Shown in pieces: positions 1-7,614 of a stretch of 42,701 bases of DNA. The notes beneath the pieces were generated by a model. The model was not told the DNA's origin, ran no database searches, and worked only from the letters and a program-made list of their open reading frames with translations. The DNA is taken from assembly GCA_028693705.1 (NCBI GenBank), contig JAQUUX010000019.1:1-42701 (forward strand), written 5' to 3'. The translations under genes were made by a program, and so were the position numbers. This stretch comes from Lachnospiraceae bacterium (GTDB lineage: Bacteria > Bacillota > Clostridia > Lachnospirales > Lachnospiraceae). How positions within the stretch are numbered: the stretch's first letter is position 1; every line of letters starts with the position of its first letter.

Positions 1-45
1 GAATAACAGCAGGGGTAACATTGTCCTAACCTTACTATTTTGCAT
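1..45 (-). CDS. Partial gene, N-terminal 15 codons only
   Basis: A reading frame enters from the left edge on the minus strand with ATG at 45. An AAGGA ribosome binding site lies 6 nt upstream, and a good promoter lies at 86-114. The visible start reads MQNSKVRTMLPLLLF. A basic segment followed by a hydrophobic run suggests a signal peptide or first membrane helix. The rest lies outside the window, so no function can be given. Confidence 0.6.
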   Translation of the reverse strand, partial: MQNSKVRTMLPLLLF

Positions 46-85
46 AATTCTTCCTTTCTCCAGGAAGACCCCTCTATGCATCTCC

Positions 86-114
86 ATTGTATCGAATTTA
101 AAAATCTTTTTCAA
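86..114 (-). promoter_or_regulatory. Sigma-A type promoter for the left-edge gene
   Basis: On the minus strand TTGAAA (114-109) is followed by 17 nt and TACAAT (91-86). It sits about 40 nt upstream of the ATG at 45, so the edge gene can be expressed separately from the arginine cluster upstream. Confidence 0.6.
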
Positions 115-181
115 TATACTTCATTATAAATTAAGAAACTGTTGTCTAGTATTTTAGTACTGTCCTTCTTCCATTTCATGC

Positions 182-610
182 TTAAATCTTTAAAATAATA
201 ATACCCGCAACTGCAACCACGAAACCGATCAGTCTGCGCAAAGTAAACGGCTGTTTATCCATTCCAAACAAACCAAACAATTCAATCAGATAAGAAACAG
301 CCACCTGTGAGGTGACAATTAAAAGCGCGGATTTTCCGGGTCCCAGTGCACTCACACTTTTAATAACCGTATATGTGATACCTGCACCCATGACACCGCC
401 TAACAGCATATACTTTGGCTCTACACTTAACAATGTGAGAAAAGAAGTTCTGTCCCTACCGATCCATATTGCCAATACCACAAACAAAGCGGTCAGCTGT
501 ACAAAAACATTAGCCACCCAGACACTAGATGCCTTTGTTACCTGGGTATTGAAAACCCCCTGTATACTCATCAATGCCCCCGAACACAATGCAATTAAAA
601 AACCGGCCAT
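182..610 (-). CDS. Small DMT-type permease (DUF606/YdcZ-like)
   Basis: The 142-aa protein is almost entirely hydrophobic, with about five membrane helices. It carries the glycine/serine-rich pattern of the DUF606 (YdcZ) branch of the drug/metabolite transporters, for example FLIALCSGALMSIQGVFN at the N terminus and a GFVVAVAGIIILK final helix. Length matches the family (about 140-150 aa). The open frame begins two codons earlier at 616, but GGAGG is then only 3 nt away; the ATG at 610 has 9 nt spacing and is preferred. It follows the solute-binding protein gene by 64 nt on the same strand. The substrate is unknown; many members work as pairs, and the edge gene at 1-45 could be a second membrane protein. 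Confidence 0.8.
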   Translation of the reverse strand: MAGFLIALCSGALMSIQGVFNTQVTKASSVWVANVFVQLTALFVVLAIWIGRDRTSFLTLLSVEPKYMLLGGVMGAGITYTVIKSVSALGPGKSALLIVTSQVAVSYLIELFGLFGMDKQPFTLRRLIGFVVAVAGIIILKI

Positions 611-674
611 GACCATTTACCTCCATAACATTCGTTACTTTAGTATAGTCAGCAGCCGGTCTCTTTATTCATTT

Positions 675-2024
675 TTATCCCTGTGCTTCCACAGATTCTT
701 CAATAATCTCATCCGGTGCCTGTGTTTCCTCCACAGGTTCCTCAATCACTTCTTCTGTATACTCACTTCCTGTTACCTGAGTCATAATCTGCTCAGATAA
801 AGTCTTCAATTCCTGGTTGGCATCTGTGCCTTCCCATATCTTGATAAATGCAATTTCCAGCTGAACCCATAAGTTTCCGGTTTCAATCATCTTAGGAATC
901 GGAACGGATCTCTGATATTCCTTTGCAAATTCCGCCAATGCCGGATAGTCATAAGGAGCCTTCAAATATGCAGACACCTTACCGGTTCTTGCATAAAGTG
1001 TATCAGCAGAATCCTGTACTAAGAAAGCAGCAAATTCTGCCGCTGCGTCCTTGTGTTCTGAATAGCCGTTGATTACCACTCCCTCAGTTACAGACATAGA
1101 ACGAACCTTTAACTCATCTGTTACATCAGGCAGCATGGTAATGCCATAATCATAGTTGAACCTTCCCTCTGCTTTTGCTGTTTCCAAAGTATTAACCACA
1201 TCCGTTGTCGCTACTGTAAACATGAGCTTTCCATCCATAAAATCCTGGATAACACGATCATAACTTACTTCATCAGCTTCAATAGAGAAGAACTGATTCA
1301 ACTCCTGATAAACTCTGAGACACTTGATGGTATCCAGATTATAAATATCAATGTTCTGCGCATCATCTCCCGGGTCTCCGCCTACGTTCAGATAATTTCC
1401 CACAAAGAAATAATTATAGAAAATATCTGTTACATCCCAGGTAAAAAAGGATTCCAAGCCCTCCGGTGCATCATGCTCATCCGCATAAGTCTCAATTGCA
1501 GCTATTGTAGTAGGTACCTGGTTATCTTCCATGGCATCCAGATAAGTCTTATTATACAAAAAAGCACTGGTCTGATAATACATAGGGTAAGCAATCAGTT
1601 TATTCTTATAAGTTACTGCATCCAACGCTGTCTGTGAAAAATTCTCCGTGTTACAGATTGAATCTTCCGGTATTTCTGCTGCTAACCCTGCCAGATATGC
1701 TTTTTCCAGAATATCATTACTGGCCAGATATACATCAGGTACTTCCTCACCCAATGATGCCGTATTTATTGCTTCCAAAAACTCTGTTCCTGATACCAGT
1801 GTCGGTACCACACGTACATCATCATGGGCCTCTGAGAAGGCTACTGCTGCACTGCTTAAATAATCTGTCATGGTATCATCCGTATACCAAAACCGTACGG
1901 TTTCTTTTCCCAAAACCGGTACATTTGGATCCTGTCCGATCAGTTTAAACTGCACCGCAACTATAATAGCCACTACTACAAAAACAATAACCAAAACGGC
2001 CGGTAGTCGTTTTTTGAAATTCAT
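675..2024 (-). CDS. Extracellular solute-binding protein, membrane-anchored, without a nearby ABC transporter
   Basis: The 449-aa protein resembles family 1 (maltose-type) solute-binding proteins. After a hydrophobic N-terminal segment comes the usual first strand (ETVRFWYTDD), then VPDVYLASND and the YPMYYQTSAFLYNKTYLD region that lines the ligand cleft in this family. No lipobox cysteine follows the hydrophobic segment (LPAVLVIVFVVVAIIVAV), so it is probably held by an uncleaved signal anchor. The C terminus is a Glu/Pro-rich tail. The open frame starts with GTG at 2045, but GGAG sits 7 nt before the ATG at 2024, which I chose. No permease or ATPase genes adjoin, so it may feed a distant transporter or act as a sensor. 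Confidence 0.8.
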   Translation of the reverse strand: MNFKKRLPAVLVIVFVVVAIIVAVQFKLIGQDPNVPVLGKETVRFWYTDDTMTDYLSSAAVAFSEAHDDVRVVPTLVSGTEFLEAINTASLGEEVPDVYLASNDILEKAYLAGLAAEIPEDSICNTENFSQTALDAVTYKNKLIAYPMYYQTSAFLYNKTYLDAMEDNQVPTTIAAIETYADEHDAPEGLESFFTWDVTDIFYNYFFVGNYLNVGGDPGDDAQNIDIYNLDTIKCLRVYQELNQFFSIEADEVSYDRVIQDFMDGKLMFTVATTDVVNTLETAKAEGRFNYDYGITMLPDVTDELKVRSMSVTEGVVINGYSEHKDAAAEFAAFLVQDSADTLYARTGKVSAYLKAPYDYPALAEFAKEYQRSVPIPKMIETGNLWVQLEIAFIKIWEGTDANQELKTLSEQIMTQVTGSEYTEEVIEEPVEETQAPDEIIEESVEAQG

Positions 2025-2083
2025 ATATAATCTCCATTCTTTCACTTATCAGAAACCAAATTCACAGTTTCCACATGTCTGCT

Positions 2084-2113
2084 ATTATAACCTATTTATA
2101 CTCTGCAAGACAA
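2084..2113 (-). promoter_or_regulatory. Candidate internal promoter for the solute-binding protein gene
   Basis: Minus-strand TTGTCT (2113-2108), 18 nt, then TATAAT (2089-2084). It lies over the 3' end of argD and just upstream of the solute-binding protein gene, which could therefore be transcribed apart from the arginine genes. Confidence 0.45.
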
Positions 2114-3288
2114 GTATCCAGAATGGCAATCATCTCATCCACATGTTCTTTCTTAATAATAAGCGGTGGAACAAAACGAATAATATTGCTTCCGGCATTA
2201 ATTAATACCAGACCTTTTTCCAGTGCACGGTTAATAATTGGATTGACCGGGATAGTCGATACCAGTCCCTGCATCAAACCGACACCTCTTCTGGTCTCAA
2301 TAAAATCATACTTAGCCACCATCTCATCCAGCTTTGCTTCCAGATAAGGCGCAACTGTATTTACATTTTCCAGTACATGCTCTTCTTCGAAAAGATCAAT
2401 AACTTTACTGATTGCAGCTGCAGCCAGCGGATTACCGCCATAGGTAGTACCATGATCTCCTGCCTCCAGAGATTTCTGTGCGACCCGTTCGGTCATCATG
2501 AATGCGCCAACCGGAACGCCACAGCCAAGTGCTTTCGCACTGGTCATCACATCAGGCTTCACACCATATTTCTGCCATGCGAACATAGTACCGGTACGTC
2601 CCATACCGCACTGAATTTCATCTAACATAAGAAGAATGTCCTTCTCATCACAAAGCTTGCGAATCTTCTGTATAAATTCGGTTTCTGCCGGATAGATACC
2701 GCCCTCGCCCTGAACCGTTTCAAACAAAATAGCACAGGTTTTATCAGTTACCAGTTTCTCTACGCTGTCATAATCATTCATATCAGCAAATTTGATATTG
2801 CCGATCATAGGAGCAAAAGCCTCCTGATATTTTGGATTTCCTGTTACGGAAAGAGCACCCATACTTCTGCCGTGGAATGAATGATTCATGGTTATGATCT
2901 CATGGTCATTTTTGCCATCCTTTAAAAATCCGTATTTTCTGGCAGTCTTAATCGCTCCTTCAATTGCCTCGGTTCCGCTATTGGTAAAGAAAACACGATC
3001 CATACCGGATATTTTCTTGATCTTGCGTGCTGCTTCAATTGCCGGCACATTATAATAATAGTTAGAGGTGTGGATCAGTTTATCGATCTGATCCTTTAGT
3101 GCGTTATTATAAGCCTCGTTATGATAGCCCAGTGCAAAAACCGCAATACCGGCTACGAAATCCAGATATTTCTTCCCGCCCAGATCATATAAATATACAC
3201 CGTCACCCTTGTCCATAACCACCTGATACCGGTTATAGGTATGTAACAGATCTTTTTCTGCTTCTTCTATATATTCCTGCATCGACAT
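2092..3288 (-). CDS. argD: Acetylornithine aminotransferase
   Basis: This PLP enzyme converts N-acetylglutamate-5-semialdehyde and glutamate to N2-acetylornithine and 2-oxoglutarate in arginine synthesis. The 398-aa length fits class III aminotransferases. Visible motifs are FTNSGTEAIEGAIK (about 101-114), the NHSFHGR element, LDEIQCGMGRTG with D223 contacting the PLP ring nitrogen, and the Schiff-base lysine K252 in TSAKALGCGVP. GGAG is 8 nt before the ATG. It is the last arginine gene of the cluster, 14 nt after argB. ArgD can also act on succinyl-diaminopimelate in some bacteria; the arginine context favours acetylornithine. Confidence 0.95.
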   Translation of the reverse strand: MSMQEYIEEAEKDLLHTYNRYQVVMDKGDGVYLYDLGGKKYLDFVAGIAVFALGYHNEAYNNALKDQIDKLIHTSNYYYNVPAIEAARKIKKISGMDRVFFTNSGTEAIEGAIKTARKYGFLKDGKNDHEIITMNHSFHGRSMGALSVTGNPKYQEAFAPMIGNIKFADMNDYDSVEKLVTDKTCAILFETVQGEGGIYPAETEFIQKIRKLCDEKDILLMLDEIQCGMGRTGTMFAWQKYGVKPDVMTSAKALGCGVPVGAFMMTERVAQKSLEAGDHGTTYGGNPLAAAAISKVIDLFEEEHVLENVNTVAPYLEAKLDEMVAKYDFIETRRGVGLMQGLVSTIPVNPIINRALEKGLVLINAGSNIIRFVPPLIIKKEHVDEMIAILDTCLAEYK

Positions 3289-3302
3289 GTTCTTTTCTCC
3301 TC

Positions 3303-4202
3303 TTAAATATTCTCTGTGGCCTCATTATCATCTGCTACAATCGCTGTTCCGATACCCTGTTTGGTAAATATCTCCAACAACAGGCAATGAGCTATTCTGC
3401 CATCCAAAATATGTACTCTGTTTACACCGCCTCTGATTGCAGAGGTACAGTTATTTAGTTTTGGCAGCATACCTCCGCCAATATAGCCATCCGTAATCAA
3501 TTGATCAGCCTGGTCAACAGAAAGTCTGGAGATAAAGGAAGACTTATCGTTGATATCCTTATAAAGTCCTTCAATATCTGTTAAGAACGCCAATTTCTCT
3601 GCACTTACTGCTTTGGCAATGGCACAGGCAGCATCATCTGCATTAATGTTATAGGTTTGGAACTCATCATCCAGGCCAATCGGTGCAATGATTGGCAGGA
3701 AATCATGTTCTAACAGGTCGTAAATGATCTTCGGATCAACCTTATCTATATCTCCCACATAGCCGATGTCTTTACCATCTGAATATTTTTTGGTTACATG
3801 GAGAAGTCCACCGTCTTTACCGCTGATGCCAATGGCTTTTACACCCAGTTCTTCTACCATGGTTACCAGTCTCTTATTTACCTTAGATAAAACCATTTCT
3901 GCGATTTCCATGGTTTCGTCATCGGTAACTCGTAATCCGTTTACAAAGGAGGATTCTTTTCCAACCTTGCCAACCCATTTACTGATCTCTTTACCACCGC
4001 CATGGACGATAATCGGTTTAAAACCTACCAGCTTTAATAAAGTAACATCTTTGATGACATTTTTTTGTAATTCTTCATTACTCATGGCCGATCCGCCGTA
4101 TTTTACAACAATAATCTTCCGATTAAAACGCTGTATATAAGGAAGTGCTTCTATTAAAGTTTCAGCCTTCTGCAGTACCTGGTTCATATCTTTTGCTTCC
4201 AT
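3303..4202 (-). CDS. argB: Acetylglutamate kinase
   Basis: The enzyme phosphorylates N-acetylglutamate with ATP, the second step of arginine synthesis. The 299-aa protein shows the amino acid kinase fold: VVKYGGSAM near the N terminus, [12 protein letters not shown], and the substrate loop with [15 protein letters not shown]. The C-terminal end has the IGGGMLPK motif. An N-terminal extension ([16 protein letters not shown]) resembles the helix of hexameric, arginine-inhibited ArgB, so feedback inhibition is likely but inferred. The longest frame starts at 4220; I prefer the ATG at 4202 because GAGG lies 9 nt upstream of it. Confidence 0.95.
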   Translation of the reverse strand: MEAKDMNQVLQKAETLIEALPYIQRFNRKIIVVKYGGSAMSNEELQKNVIKDVTLLKLVGFKPIIVHGGGKEISKWVGKVGKESSFVNGLRVTDDETMEIAEMVLSKVNKRLVTMVEELGVKAIGISGKDGGLLHVTKKYSDGKDIGYVGDIDKVDPKIIYDLLEHDFLPIIAPIGLDDEFQTYNINADDAACAIAKAVSAEKLAFLTDIEGLYKDINDKSSFISRLSVDQADQLITDGYIGGGMLPKLNNCTSAIRGGVNRVHILDGRIAHCLLLEIFTKQGIGTAIVADDNEATENI

Positions 4203-4266
4203 ATCATGTGTCCTCTTCATTTTCTATATTCTGTCTATTCTTTTCTGCCTAATGTTTTTGATATTT

Positions 4267-5490
4267 CTAGGAACGATAATCTGCATTGATCTTCACGTAA
4301 TCATAGGTCAAGTCGCAGCCCCATGCAGTAGCTTCTGCATCTCCCATTTTCATATCCACCAATGCCGTTACAGCAGGCTCCGACAAAATCTTAGTCGCCT
4401 CTTCTTCGCTGTAATCAGTGGCCATACCATCTTTATAAATGGCAATCTTTCCTGCTTTGCTTTCCAGGAACAGTTCTATCTTCTCCGGGTCGAATTCCAC
4501 ACCTGAATATCCAAGAGCACAAAGGATACGACCCCAATTGGCATCATGTCCGAAAATAGCTGCCTTGGTCAAAGAAGAACAGATAACAGATTTGCTTAAG
4601 ATTCTGGCATCCTCTTTTGTCTTTGCATGAATTACTTTTGTTTCAAATAAAGCGGTTGCGCCTTCGCCATCCCCGGCCATCATCTTGGCAATAGTAGTAT
4701 TTACAAAGTTTAAAGCTTCTTTGAACTTTTCATAATTTTCATCTTCTGCCGTAATCGGTGTATTGCCTGCTTCTCCGTTTGCCAGGAGCATCAGGGTATC
4801 ATTGGTAGAAGTGTCCCCGTCTACAGAGATCATATTAAAGGTATCCACCACATTTTCACTTAATGCTTTTTGTAACAATTCCTTGGAAATAGCAAGGTCT
4901 GTTGTAACAAAGCAAAGCATGGTACACATATTCGGATGAATCATACCGGAACCTTTACTCATTCCGCCGATGGTCACTGTTTTACCATCTACTTCAAAGG
5001 TTACAGCAGCTTCCTTGTGTATGGTATCCGTGGTCATAATTGCTTTTGCTGCTGTGGTGCCGTTTTCCAGAGAATCATTTTTTAAAGTCGCAAGCTTTTC
5101 TATACCGATTGCCACCCGATCCATGGGAAGCTGCATACCGATAACACCGGTAGATGCCACCAAAACGGAAGAATCCGGAATAGAAAGTGCTTTTGCTGCT
5201 GTTTCTGATTCCTGTCTGCATATATCAAATCCGGGTTTGCCGGTACAGGCATTGGCAATACCAGCGTTAATAACAACTGCGTGAACCGGATCTCCCTTGG
5301 TCACTACTTCCTTGTCCCATAATACGGGTGCTGCCTTTACTACATTGCTGGTAAATACCCCGGCTGTTACACAAGGTGTTTTACTATATATAAGTGCCAT
5401 ATCATCTCTGTTTTGATATTTGATTGCAGCTGCTGTTCCTGCTGCTTCAAATCCCTTTGCTGCGGTTACGCCACCTTTGATCTGTTTCAT
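4267..5490 (-). CDS. argJ: Glutamate N-acetyltransferase / ornithine acetyltransferase
   Basis: ArgJ transfers the acetyl group from acetylornithine to glutamate, recycling it in the cyclic arginine pathway; bifunctional forms also use acetyl-CoA. The 407-aa precursor should self-cleave before the nucleophile Thr190, seen in KGSGMIHPNMCTML. The usual residue before the Thr is Ala and here it is Cys. The oxyanion-hole region STGVIGMQLP and the C-terminal GRILCALGYSGVEFDPEKI are present. GGAGG is 6 nt before the ATG. It sits between the GNAT gene and argB. No argA or argE is visible, which fits the cyclic route. Confidence 0.95.
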   Translation of the reverse strand: MKQIKGGVTAAKGFEAAGTAAAIKYQNRDDMALIYSKTPCVTAGVFTSNVVKAAPVLWDKEVVTKGDPVHAVVINAGIANACTGKPGFDICRQESETAAKALSIPDSSVLVASTGVIGMQLPMDRVAIGIEKLATLKNDSLENGTTAAKAIMTTDTIHKEAAVTFEVDGKTVTIGGMSKGSGMIHPNMCTMLCFVTTDLAISKELLQKALSENVVDTFNMISVDGDTSTNDTLMLLANGEAGNTPITAEDENYEKFKEALNFVNTTIAKMMAGDGEGATALFETKVIHAKTKEDARILSKSVICSSLTKAAIFGHDANWGRILCALGYSGVEFDPEKIELFLESKAGKIAIYKDGMATDYSEEEATKILSEPAVTALVDMKMGDAEATAWGCDLTYDYVKINADYRS

Positions 5491-5523
5491 AATATTCCTC
5501 CTGCTAAAATAATTCTTAGTCGC

Positions 5524-5973
5524 TTAATGATTAAACGCTGTAATATTGGCTCTGTTTAACGTAAAATCATAATAATTCAAATCTTTTCTCTTATCCCAGC
5601 CAATCTCATTCCAGAAAGCATTTCCAATATCATTTTCTGTAAAAGCAATTAGGGTAACTTTATTGATATGTTCTGCCTTTAATGCTTCCATACAGAAAAC
5701 CACCATTTTATTGCCAATGCCTCGCATCCTGTAGCCTTCTCTGACACAAACATGATACAGACAGCCACGTCTGCCGTCGTGTCCGCAAAGAATAGCTCCT
5801 ACGATCATGCCATCCTCTATCGCAACTACACTGATATCCGGATTTCTCTTTAAAAAACGTTCCACACCTTCCCTGGAATCATCAATACTGCGGATTCCAA
5901 AGCCTTTTATAGTCATCCAAAGCTCATGCAGACCGTCATAATCATCAATTGTCATACTTCGTAATTCATACAT
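5524..5973 (-). CDS. GNAT N-acetyltransferase in the arginine cluster
   Basis: A 149-aa single-domain GNAT protein. Motif A is clear: VCVREGYRMRGIGNKMV, with the RxxGxG/A acetyl-CoA pyrophosphate loop at RMRGIG. The preceding strand VGAILCGHDGRRGCLYHV resembles the YpeA-type acetyltransferases. Motif B follows as FWNEIGWDKRKDL. It lies between argC and argJ, so it may make N-acetylglutamate from acetyl-CoA as a short ArgA substitute that primes the cycle; this is an inference from position. The ATG at 5973 has only a weak ribosome binding site and follows a stem-loop at 5986-6014. Alternatively it acetylates an unrelated substrate or a protein. Confidence 0.85.
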   Translation of the reverse strand: MYELRSMTIDDYDGLHELWMTIKGFGIRSIDDSREGVERFLKRNPDISVVAIEDGMIVGAILCGHDGRRGCLYHVCVREGYRMRGIGNKMVVFCMEALKAEHINKVTLIAFTENDIGNAFWNEIGWDKRKDLNYYDFTLNRANITAFNH

Positions 5974-5985
5974 AATTTTTCATAT

Positions 5986-6014
5986 AGAAGCTGCTATCAT
6001 CAGATGCAGCTTCT
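5986..6014 (-). other. Intercistronic stem-loop between argC and the GNAT gene
   Basis: AGAAGCTGC (5986-5994) pairs with GCAGCTTCT (6006-6014): a perfect 9-bp stem with an 11-nt loop. No U-run follows on the minus strand, so it looks like an mRNA processing or stability element, not a terminator. It could lower expression of the GNAT gene relative to argC. Confidence 0.55.
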
Positions 6015-6044
6015 TACTCTCTCCATTTATCATTTTTCAATTGT

Positions 6045-7100
6045 CTATGGGATCATCGGTACCAACTCTAAGCCCTCTGTTTCCGGCAGACCAAATAACA
6101 GATTCATATTCTGTACTGCCTGACCTGCTGCACCTTTTACCAGATTATCCAAAGCTCCCATCATAATGATACGACCGGTTCTCTCATCAATCTTGAAGTT
6201 CACATCCACATAATTGCTGCCCTCTACCCATTTGGTTTCCGGACAGATATCCTTATCCAGAACACGGACGAATTTCTCGTTTGCATAATATTTATCATAA
6301 GCTACCTTGATCTCTTCATAGGTTGGAAGTGTTCCGTCGGCTTTCTTTTTCAGTGTAGCATACTCGGTTACCAGGATACCTCTGTTCATTGGCACCAGAT
6401 GCGGTGTGAAATTGATCAGTATCGGATGCCCTGCAGCATATCCCAGCTGTTCCTCAATTTCAGGAGTATGTCTGTGGGTAGCCACTCCGTAAGCTTTAAT
6501 ATTTTCATTTACTTCACAATACAGGTTCGGAACCTTTGCTCCTCTTCCTGCCCCTGATGTTCCGGATTTAGCATCAATAATTATTGTATCCGGATCAATC
6601 AATCCTTCTTTTACCAGAGGATATGCCGTTAAAATAGAACATGTCGTATAACAGCCCGGATTGGCAACCAGTCTCGCTTTCTTTACATCTTCACGGTTGA
6701 TTTCACATAATCCGTAAACTGCTTCCTTAATATACTGTGGGGATTTATGCTCCAGCTTATACCACTGCTCATATACAGATACGTCCTTTAACCGGAAATC
6801 CGCAGATAAATCCACGATCTTTACTTTATTTAAAATATCTTCGTTTACCAGAGAAGCGCATAATCCCTGGGGTGTTGCAGTGAAAATAACATCTACCTGA
6901 TTCGCTAATTCTTCCATATTATCATCCATGCAGACAGCATCCACGATCTGGAACATATTCTGGTAAACAGATGCATATTTCTGATCAATATAGCTTCTGG
7001 AACCAAACCATTTAATCTCTACATCTCTATGTGCAGATAAGATTCTGACTAACTCTCCTCCTGCATATCCGGTTGATCCAATAATTCCTGCTTTAATCAT
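6045..7100 (-). CDS. argC: N-acetyl-gamma-glutamyl-phosphate reductase
   Basis: ArgC reduces N-acetylglutamyl phosphate with NADPH to the semialdehyde, the third step of arginine synthesis. The 351-aa type 1 enzyme has the nucleotide-binding GSTGYAGGELVRIL at the N terminus, the catalytic Cys150 in VANPGCYTT, and the SGTSGAGRGAK loop. A His in ATHRHTPEIEEQLG follows the family pattern. GAGG lies 5 nt before the ATG. It is the first gene of the minus-strand arginine cluster and probably carries the main promoter; the divergent region to argG contains ARG-box-like sites. Confidence 0.96.
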   Translation of the reverse strand: MIKAGIIGSTGYAGGELVRILSAHRDVEIKWFGSRSYIDQKYASVYQNMFQIVDAVCMDDNMEELANQVDVIFTATPQGLCASLVNEDILNKVKIVDLSADFRLKDVSVYEQWYKLEHKSPQYIKEAVYGLCEINREDVKKARLVANPGCYTTCSILTAYPLVKEGLIDPDTIIIDAKSGTSGAGRGAKVPNLYCEVNENIKAYGVATHRHTPEIEEQLGYAAGHPILINFTPHLVPMNRGILVTEYATLKKKADGTLPTYEEIKVAYDKYYANEKFVRVLDKDICPETKWVEGSNYVDVNFKIDERTGRIIMMGALDNLVKGAAGQAVQNMNLLFGLPETEGLELVPMIP

Positions 7101-7128
7101 GTTTGCCTCACTTTCTGAATTTCACTTC

Positions 7129-7134
7129 ATTATA
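7129..7134 (-). promoter_or_regulatory. -10 element of the probable argC promoter
   Basis: A perfect TATAAT on the minus strand (7134-7129), about 30 nt before the argC ATG. No convincing -35 hexamer was found 16-18 nt upstream, so only the -10 is annotated. A weak -35 fits an activated or strongly repressed arginine promoter. Confidence 0.4.
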
Positions 7135-7186
7135 ATATGGAAAATACTGCATACCTTTTTTATGATACTCTGTTTATTTTCAAATC

Positions 7187-7309
7187 TCAATAGGTGGAAG
7201 GAAGAATGATTTCGTCATAAGGACGGTTGGCGGGGAACAGTATCACTCTCAGGCCCGCTTTCGCTGCATTGGAAATCGTATTGCCTTCTTTGATTGCATA
7301 ACTATACAC
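7187..7309 (-). pseudogene. Short unexplained frame upstream of argC, possibly a gene remnant
   Basis: Minus-strand frame from GTG at 7309 to TGA at 7187, open back to about 7330. The C-terminal part reads NAAKAGLRVILFPANRPYD then EIILPSTY. It looks like the alternating hydrophobic end of a folded protein and is richer in G and C than the sequence on either side. There is no convincing ribosome binding site. It has a loose resemblance to the last strands of Lon-type proteases, which I do not trust enough to name. It may be a degraded gene end, a small leader-encoded protein or chance. Confidence 0.25.
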
Positions 7310-7392
7310 CTTTAATGCATAATATGCAAGTATTTTTTATTTTTATGCATATTTATCCCTATATTTTCTTTTAAAAATGTATAAATTTGCAC
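7295..7392. promoter_or_regulatory. Candidate ArgR operators (ARG boxes) between argC and argG
   Basis: Three ARG-box-like palindromes sit between the divergent argC and argG genes: TGCATAACTATACA (7295-7308), TGCATAATATGCA (7316-7328, perfect 6+6 palindrome), and TGTATAAATTTGCAC (7378-7392), whose first half matches the classical TGTATAAATT. The last abuts the argG -35. An arginine-responsive ArgR repressor, encoded elsewhere, could control both directions. Confidence 0.5.
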
Positions 7393-7421
7393 TTGCATTT
7401 CCATATACAGTGGTGTATATT
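7393..7421 (+). promoter_or_regulatory. argG promoter
   Basis: TTGCAT (7393-7398), 17 nt, TATATT (7416-7421). Transcription would begin near 7428, giving an argG leader of about 185 nt that contains the long hairpin. An alternative TTGACA at 7424-7429 lacks a good -10. Confidence 0.55.
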
Positions 7422-7442
7422 GTTTGACAGAGATACATTTGT

Positions 7443-7575
7443 CTGGGTGTTAAAACGCTGTTGAAGTGACATCGAGTATTTCATAAACATTATTTTTTTA
7501 TTTCCGTACACCGGAATAAAAAAATAATGTTTATGCAATATACTCGATACCCTGCACCAGTCTTTTAACACCCAG
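7443..7575 (+). other. 133-nt hairpin in the argG leader
   Basis: A long, nested inverted repeat. Outer arms CTGGGTGTTAAAA (7443-7455) and TTTTAACACCCAG (7563-7575) pair perfectly. ATCGAGTAT (7471-7479) pairs with ATACTCGAT (7540-7548). Arms 7482-7506 and 7512-7535 pair over 24 bp with one bulged T and a 5-nt loop. It ends about 25 nt before the argG ribosome binding site. No target duplication was seen at its ends. It may be a leader control structure or a MITE-like palindromic insertion. Confidence 0.7.
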
Positions 7576-7614
7576 ATAAAATAACGAACACAATATATTA
7601 CGGAGGATTTTGAA

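Noticed and set aside
7101-7614. T-box or other known riboswitch controlling argC or argG
   Set aside because: The T-box core motif (AGGGTGGNACCGCG) is absent on both strands; only ARG-box-like palindromes and the hairpin were found.
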